Below, one piece after another: positions 21,685 to 25,792 of a stretch of 25,792 nt of DNA (position 1 is the stretch's first letter; every line of letters begins with the position of its first letter). Where the stretch lies: contig SFRL01000045.1 in the NCBI GenBank assembly GCA_004562765.1, forward strand, positions 1 through 25,792, read 5' to 3'. Source of the stretch: a bacterium. Its GTDB lineage: Bacteria; Bacillota; Clostridia; Lachnospirales; Lachnospiraceae. The notes below the pieces were generated by a model that was not told the origin of the DNA, did no database searches, and saw nothing but the letters and a program-made list of their open reading frames with translations. A program made the translations under genes and the position numbers.

Positions 21685-22767
21685 ATGAAAAAGATAATTG
21701 ACGAGTACCCGAAGGAAATGCGGGCACTGGTGTTACATGATGTGGCAGATCTGCGGCTGGAAACAGTGCCGGTCCCGGAACTGACGGAGGGAAGCGTATT
21801 GCTTAAAATTCAGGCATGCGGAATCTGTTCAAGTGATAAAGAGCGGGTTTTTGTGACTGGAACCTATCATTTTCCTACGATTCCCGGTCATGAATTCGCG
21901 GGAAAGATCGTGGCGGCAGCGGATGATGTAGATGAGGAGCTGCTGGGCAGACGCGCCAGCGTTTTCCCGATGTTGCCCTGTATGGAATGTGATGCCTGCA
22001 AGATCGAGCAATATGCGCAGTGCAGCCATTACAACTATTTTGGATCCCGCTGTGATGGCGGGTTTGCGGAATACCTTGTGGTTCCTGTCTGGAATCTGGT
22101 GCTGTACGATGACTCAGTGCCGTATGATCAGGCAGCGCTCAGCGAGCCTTCTGCGGTGAGCCTCCACGCTGTGAGTATCGGAAACATCAAGAAGGGTGAG
22201 AAAGTAGCAGTCGTGGGAACCGGAACGATCGGTTTTCTGGTGGCAGCGTTTGCAAAGAATCTGACGGATCAGGTTGTGATCTGCGGGCGCTCTGAGAACA
22301 AGCTGTCTTATGCGAGAAAACTGGGCTTTGAGACGATCAATCTCACGAGTGAGAGTTATAAAAGTGTCATGAAATCACTGGTCGGTGAGGGCGGCTTCGA
22401 CGTTGTGTTTGAGGCAGTCGGATCCAATGCAACGATTGAGCAGTCGGTGGATCTGGCAGGTAACTTCGGTCGTGTCGTATTGCTGGGCAATCCGAAAAAA
22501 GATCTCAAGATGGAGAAGAATGTGTACTGGTCCATCCTGCGCAAGCAGAAGCAGATCATGGGTTCGTGGAACAGCAGCTACGGCTCTGAGGTGAACGACT
22601 GGGCGGTAGTGGCAGACTGGATGAAGAAGGGAAGCTTTGATTTCAGCCAGCTCATCACGCATCGGTTTTCGATGGATGAATATGAAAAAGCATTTCAGCT
22701 CATCCGCAAGGAGAAAGATAAAGAGTTCCTGCTCAAGGTGATGATCATGATCGGAGACGAAGAGTAG
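21685..22767 (+). CDS. tarJ: Zinc-dependent alcohol dehydrogenase, TarJ-like ribulose-5-phosphate reductase
   Basis: A 360-residue medium-chain dehydrogenase. CGIC (Cys45, Cys48) and GHEF (His69, Glu70) lie in the catalytic zinc region. Cys99, Cys102, Cys105 and Cys113 form the structural zinc site. GTGTIG (about 178-183) binds NAD(P)H. The sequence also resembles sorbitol or galactitol-phosphate dehydrogenases, so the substrate cannot be read from it alone. Its place between a TarI-like and a TarL/TagF-like gene and upstream of a ribulose-phosphate epimerase supports the TarJ role: reduction of D-ribulose-5-phosphate to ribitol-5-phosphate. It is 52 bases after tarI and 15 before the polymerase gene. 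Confidence 0.78.
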   Translation: MKKIIDEYPKEMRALVLHDVADLRLETVPVPELTEGSVLLKIQACGICSSDKERVFVTGTYHFPTIPGHEFAGKIVAAADDVDEELLGRRASVFPMLPCMECDACKIEQYAQCSHYNYFGSRCDGGFAEYLVVPVWNLVLYDDSVPYDQAALSEPSAVSLHAVSIGNIKKGEKVAVVGTGTIGFLVAAFAKNLTDQVVICGRSENKLSYARKLGFETINLTSESYKSVMKSLVGEGGFDVVFEAVGSNATIEQSVDLAGNFGRVVLLGNPKKDLKMEKNVYWSILRKQKQIMGSWNSSYGSEVNDWAVVADWMKKGSFDFSQLITHRFSMDEYEKAFQLIRKEKDKEFLLKVMIMIGDEE

Positions 22768-22782
22768 AAAAGAGGGAGTACC

Positions 22783-24417
22783 ATGGAATCAGAAATAAAG
22801 ATACTGCTCCACAAGGTGGAGTTTAAGCGTATCATTCTTCATATGTGGGGCGAAGTCGTTGCCACAGAGAAGAAGATGCCGCAATTGGAATTTTGGAATG
22901 AGATGACCGGACAGCGAATACTGCCGCAGCATCTGGATTGGGACGGAAATCAGTTTCATCTGACGATGAATGTCCTCAGTGTCAACCACGAGGAACCTAT
23001 GGAGGCGGGCAATTATTACCTGACCGCTTACAAGGGAAGCAAGAGACTGGCAGATGCAGTCTTTGCGGCGGATTATGAGCCGGAATTGGATACGGAGCGT
23101 GAAAATCCGTTAAATATGGTGATCTACCGCAATAGCGGGCACTATTTCAGGGGCTATTCCGGTGTGGATCTGGATACCGGAGCTTATTATCTGCAGGTGA
23201 AAGTGGCGATTCCCAAGCCGCGTGTGTTCTTCATTAAGAAAGCATTTTATAAATTTAAAAATAATCTGAAACATAACCTTTGGGAAATTACGCACTGGTT
23301 TTCGCTTCAGGTATTTGCACATTATAGAAAGCATGCGAAATACAAGGGAAATAAGATCCTGTTCGCTTCCGGTTCCCGTGCCGAGATCGGAGGAAATGAG
23401 CAGTTTGTTTATGAGCGCATGGTGGAGCGCGGACTGGATAAGCAGTTCGAGTTCTATTTTGACTTTAAGCCCAGTATTGACGCAAAGCGCAGCTTCGCAA
23501 AGAAGTTTCGTTTTACGAAGCTTTTAGCTACCTGTGATATCATCATGATCGATGATTATTATCCGGATATCTATAAATTTGATTATGATCCGCGCGTGAA
23601 GGTGATCCAGCTGTGGCATGCCTGCGGTGCGTTCAAATCCCTGGGCTTTGAGCGTATGGACAAACCCGGCGCGCCTCCGCTGAATACGCGTGTGCACAAG
23701 TGTTATACACATATGCCGGTCAGCTCTTATCACTCTGCGCTTCATCACGCAGAGGGCTTCTGTATTGACGAGAGTAAGTTTTATCCCATCGGTATTCCCC
23801 GCACGGATATCTTCTTTGACGAGGAATACAAGAAGACGACGACTGCACGTATGTATGAGGAGTTTCCTCGCGCGAAGACTGCGAAAAAGGTGTATCTGTA
23901 TGCGCCTACATTCCGCGGTGACAATGCGCTGAATGCATATTTCCCTTTTGACAAGATCGATTTTGAAAAGTGGGGAAAATTCTTAAAGGAGCGGGATGAA
24001 TACCTGATCATTAAGATGCACCCGTTTGTGAGGGAGACTATCCAGATTCCGGAGGAGTACAAGGATTACATGTGTGATGCGGCTTCTTACCGTGAGGTCA
24101 ATGACATCCTCTTCATTGTGGATGCGCTGATCACGGACTACTCTTCTATCATTTATGAGTTCTCGCTGCTGACGGGAAGACCGATGTATTTCTTTGCGTT
24201 TGACCAGAAGATGTATGAGGCGACCCGCGATTTCTATGAGCCGTATGAGGATACGGTTCCCGGAAAGATCGTAAAGAACTTTGACGAGTTGCTGGATGCG
24301 CTTGCAAAGGAGGAATACTCAAAGGAAGAACTGGAGGCATTTGTAAAGAAAAACTTTACTTACACGGACGGCAAGGCAACAGACCGTGTGATCGACCAAT
24401 TGATTTTAGGAGAATAA
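22783..24417 (+). CDS. CDP-alditol polyalditol-phosphate transferase (TarL/TagB/TagF family)
   Basis: A 544-residue teichoic-acid polymerase or primase. The GT-B-type transferase domain spans about 190-540: LWHACGAFKSLGF (catalytic His at about 279), IGIPRTDIFF, YLYAPTFRG near 372-380, IIKMHPF with the second conserved His at about 413, and DALITDYSSIIYEFSLL near 447-463. The first 150 residues are beta-rich and may form an accessory domain. The family transfers glycerol- or ribitol-phosphate from a CDP donor to a growing chain at the inner face of the membrane. With TarI- and TarJ-like genes upstream, a ribitol polymer (TarL role) is the best inference; single-unit transfer (TagB/TarF role) is not excluded. 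No transmembrane helix; basic residues near 153-165 may bind the membrane. Confidence 0.85.
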   Translation: MESEIKILLHKVEFKRIILHMWGEVVATEKKMPQLEFWNEMTGQRILPQHLDWDGNQFHLTMNVLSVNHEEPMEAGNYYLTAYKGSKRLADAVFAADYEPELDTERENPLNMVIYRNSGHYFRGYSGVDLDTGAYYLQVKVAIPKPRVFFIKKAFYKFKNNLKHNLWEITHWFSLQVFAHYRKHAKYKGNKILFASGSRAEIGGNEQFVYERMVERGLDKQFEFYFDFKPSIDAKRSFAKKFRFTKLLATCDIIMIDDYYPDIYKFDYDPRVKVIQLWHACGAFKSLGFERMDKPGAPPLNTRVHKCYTHMPVSSYHSALHHAEGFCIDESKFYPIGIPRTDIFFDEEYKKTTTARMYEEFPRAKTAKKVYLYAPTFRGDNALNAYFPFDKIDFEKWGKFLKERDEYLIIKMHPFVRETIQIPEEYKDYMCDAASYREVNDILFIVDALITDYSSIIYEFSLLTGRPMYFFAFDQKMYEATRDFYEPYEDTVPGKIVKNFDELLDALAKEEYSKEELEAFVKKNFTYTDGKATDRVIDQLILGE

Positions 24418-24421
24418 GAAC

Positions 24422-25093
24422 ATGAGAGAAAAAGGTAAAATTTCCGCATCCATCATGTGTGCCGGATTTGATCAGATCATGGACTATGTTCACGAATTTG
24501 AGCGCAATCAGGTGGAGTTTTTACATGTGGATGTCATGGATGGCACATTTGTTCCGAATCTGGCATACGGTCCCGATTTTGTCCGCAGACTGAGAACAAA
24601 GACAAATATCACGATCGACTGTCATCTGATGATCGATCGTGCAGAGGATAAGATGGAGTGGTTTGATTTCCAGCCGGGCGAGCATGTGTCCCTGCATTAT
24701 GAGGGAACCTGTCATATTCATAAGTGCCTGGACTATCTTGCAAAACGCGGTGTCACACCGGTCATTGCGATCAATCCGGGAACGCCGATCCAGGTGTTGG
24801 AGGAGATCTCGGACTACATTTCCGGTGTTATGGTACTGAATGTAAATCCGGGTTTTGCGGGACAGGCGATCGTTCCGCACACGATTGAGAAGACGGCAAG
24901 AGTGCGTAAATATCTGGATGATCTCGGACATCCGGAGATCTATATCGAGTCGGACGGAAATATCACCTGCGAGAACGCGGCAAAGCTGTATGCGAACGGC
25001 TCTGACATTTTCGTGGCCGGCACGAGCAGCATTTTCCGCGAGGGAGATCTGGATGACCTGATCATGAAACTTCGGAAATCTATTGGGTGGTGA
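24422..25093 (+). CDS. Ribulose-phosphate 3-epimerase family protein (divergent)
   Basis: The 223-residue protein is a TIM barrel of the ribulose-phosphate 3-epimerase family. HVDVMDGTFVPN near residue 35 with the catalytic aspartate, DCHLMID, SLHYEG, VNPGFAGQ and IESDGNI near residue 178 follow the family pattern, but several blocks are altered (ASIMCAGF for SPSIL.ADF; VLNVNPGFAGQ for M.VNPGFGGQ; ESDGN for E.DGGI). Divergence plus location suggests a cluster-specific copy that supplies ribulose-5-phosphate (from xylulose-5-phosphate) to the TarJ-like reductase. An epimerase for another sugar phosphate is possible. It starts 4 bases after the polymerase stop and ends 3 bases before the next gene, so it is co-transcribed. 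Confidence 0.85.
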   Translation: MREKGKISASIMCAGFDQIMDYVHEFERNQVEFLHVDVMDGTFVPNLAYGPDFVRRLRTKTNITIDCHLMIDRAEDKMEWFDFQPGEHVSLHYEGTCHIHKCLDYLAKRGVTPVIAINPGTPIQVLEEISDYISGVMVLNVNPGFAGQAIVPHTIEKTARVRKYLDDLGHPEIYIESDGNITCENAAKLYANGSDIFVAGTSSIFREGDLDDLIMKLRKSIGW

Positions 25094-25096
25094 GTG

Positions 25097-25792
25097 ATGA
25101 AAGAGCAGAGGATAAAAACGATCAAAATATACATGCTGGCAATTGTTGCAGTGGTTGCCGGTTTTATGCTGAATGTGCAGAGTGTCAAGGCATCGACTGC
25201 AGATACAGTGGCTGAGCAGCAATATACCCGCACGGTGGAGGTTACGCAGGCATATATCGACAAATATGGGTTTACAAATGCGTTTTACCGCACTGTGGAA
25301 CTTGCAAACGCTGCCGGTTCATTGGAAGATGAGCAGGGGCTTGTAAAGGTGACCATGCCGGCCGGAGTATACGAGATATCAAACCCGATACAGGTGAATT
25401 ACAGCAATCTGACTGTGGATTTCACTGGATGTACGTTTATTCAGCAAAAAGGCAATGTGGGCAATCTGCTGCACATCGGAGAGAGCAATAATAAACGTAC
25501 CGGATATTATTATCATGACATTACGATCGTAGGGGGAACATTTGACGGAAACGGGTCCCGTAGTACGATATTCAAAACAGCACACTCAAAAAATATCGTG
25601 GTGGTGGGAACTACCTTTAAAAATGTGGAAAACGGTCATCTCACGGAGGCTGCCGGCGTTGATGGTCTGACGTTTTTCGACTGTACGTTCCGGGATCAGC
25701 TGCTGGCGACCAGCGGTGCGACACTCACCTATGAGGCGATCCAGCTGGATATTTTGAGCCATGATCATTTCAGTGGCTATATGGCGGAGGCG
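25097..25792 (+). CDS. Secreted right-handed beta-helix protein, C-terminus cut by window edge
   Basis: The frame is open from ATG 25097 to the last base (232 codons visible, no stop). A signal peptide is evident: basic MKEQRIKTIK, a hydrophobic stretch YMLAIVAVVAGFML, and an AXA-like VKA-S cleavage site near residue 32. Thereafter short strands and turns repeat (VKVTMPAGVYEISNPIQV, LTVDFTGCTFIQQ, ITIVGGTFDGNG, IVVVGTTFKNV, LTFFDCTFRD), the pattern of pectate-lyase-like parallel beta-helices. No catalytic residues can be assigned. GGGTGG upstream is a usable ribosome binding site. Only 3 bases separate it from the epimerase stop, so it is in the same operon. It may act on or bind a cell-surface polysaccharide. 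Confidence 0.8.
   Translation, partial: MKEQRIKTIKIYMLAIVAVVAGFMLNVQSVKASTADTVAEQQYTRTVEVTQAYIDKYGFTNAFYRTVELANAAGSLEDEQGLVKVTMPAGVYEISNPIQVNYSNLTVDFTGCTFIQQKGNVGNLLHIGESNNKRTGYYYHDITIVGGTFDGNGSRSTIFKTAHSKNIVVVGTTFKNVENGHLTEAAGVDGLTFFDCTFRDQLLATSGATLTYEAIQLDILSHDHFSGYMAEA

Overview
The window looks like a chromosomal segment of a motile, low-to-mid GC Gram-positive bacterium, most likely a Lachnospiraceae-type Clostridia. The signs are strong AGGAGG ribosome binding sites, the order rpmG-secE-nusG-rplK-rplA-rplJ-rplL, an L10 leader, ribitol-type teichoic acid genes, nonulosonic acid genes and flagellum-related genes. The assignment comes from gene content and is not a species identification. 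No tRNA, rRNA, CRISPR array, transposase or insertion sequence was seen.

Region 1 (1-8068) looks accessory. An unrecognised AT-rich gene is followed by a helix-turn-helix protein fused to an AAA-ATPase_like/PD-(D/E)XK protein. Three CDP-deoxysugar genes follow (rfbG, rfbF, rfbH), then a second AAA-ATPase_like/PD-(D/E)XK gene ending at a strong terminator. The sugar genes would convert glucose-1-phosphate to CDP-glucose, then to CDP-4-keto-6-deoxyglucose, then to the 3-deoxy intermediate. The reductase partner of RfbH and any C4 reductase are not in the window.

Region 2 (8167-15061) is a tight run of seven genes that reads as a CMP-legionaminic acid pathway of the GDP-sugar type: a CBS-domain nucleotidyltransferase (PtmE-like), LegH-like acetyltransferase, LegI, LegG, LegF, LegB and LegC. 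Two junctions overlap by ATGA. Next come a small zinc-ribbon/winged-helix protein resembling a flagellar-operon protein and, convergent to it, a FliD-like protein. The neighbourhood suggests that flagellin may be the glycosylation target.

Region 3 (16940-17397) is an intergenic stretch with two divergent sigma-A-type promoters. Between them lies a nested inverted-repeat element (about 17082-17226) that may be a dispersed repeat or a structured RNA.

Region 4 (17398-20850) is housekeeping: L33, SecE, NusG, L11, L1, then a promoter, L10 leader and attenuator ahead of L10 and L7/L12, closed by a terminator. rpoB does not follow.

Region 5 (20862-25792) is a cell-wall polymer cluster: TarI-like cytidylyltransferase, TarJ-like reductase, a TarL/TagF-family polymerase, a divergent ribulose-phosphate epimerase, and the start of a secreted beta-helix protein cut by the window edge. 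Together these could make CDP-ribitol from the pentose-phosphate pool and polymerise it.
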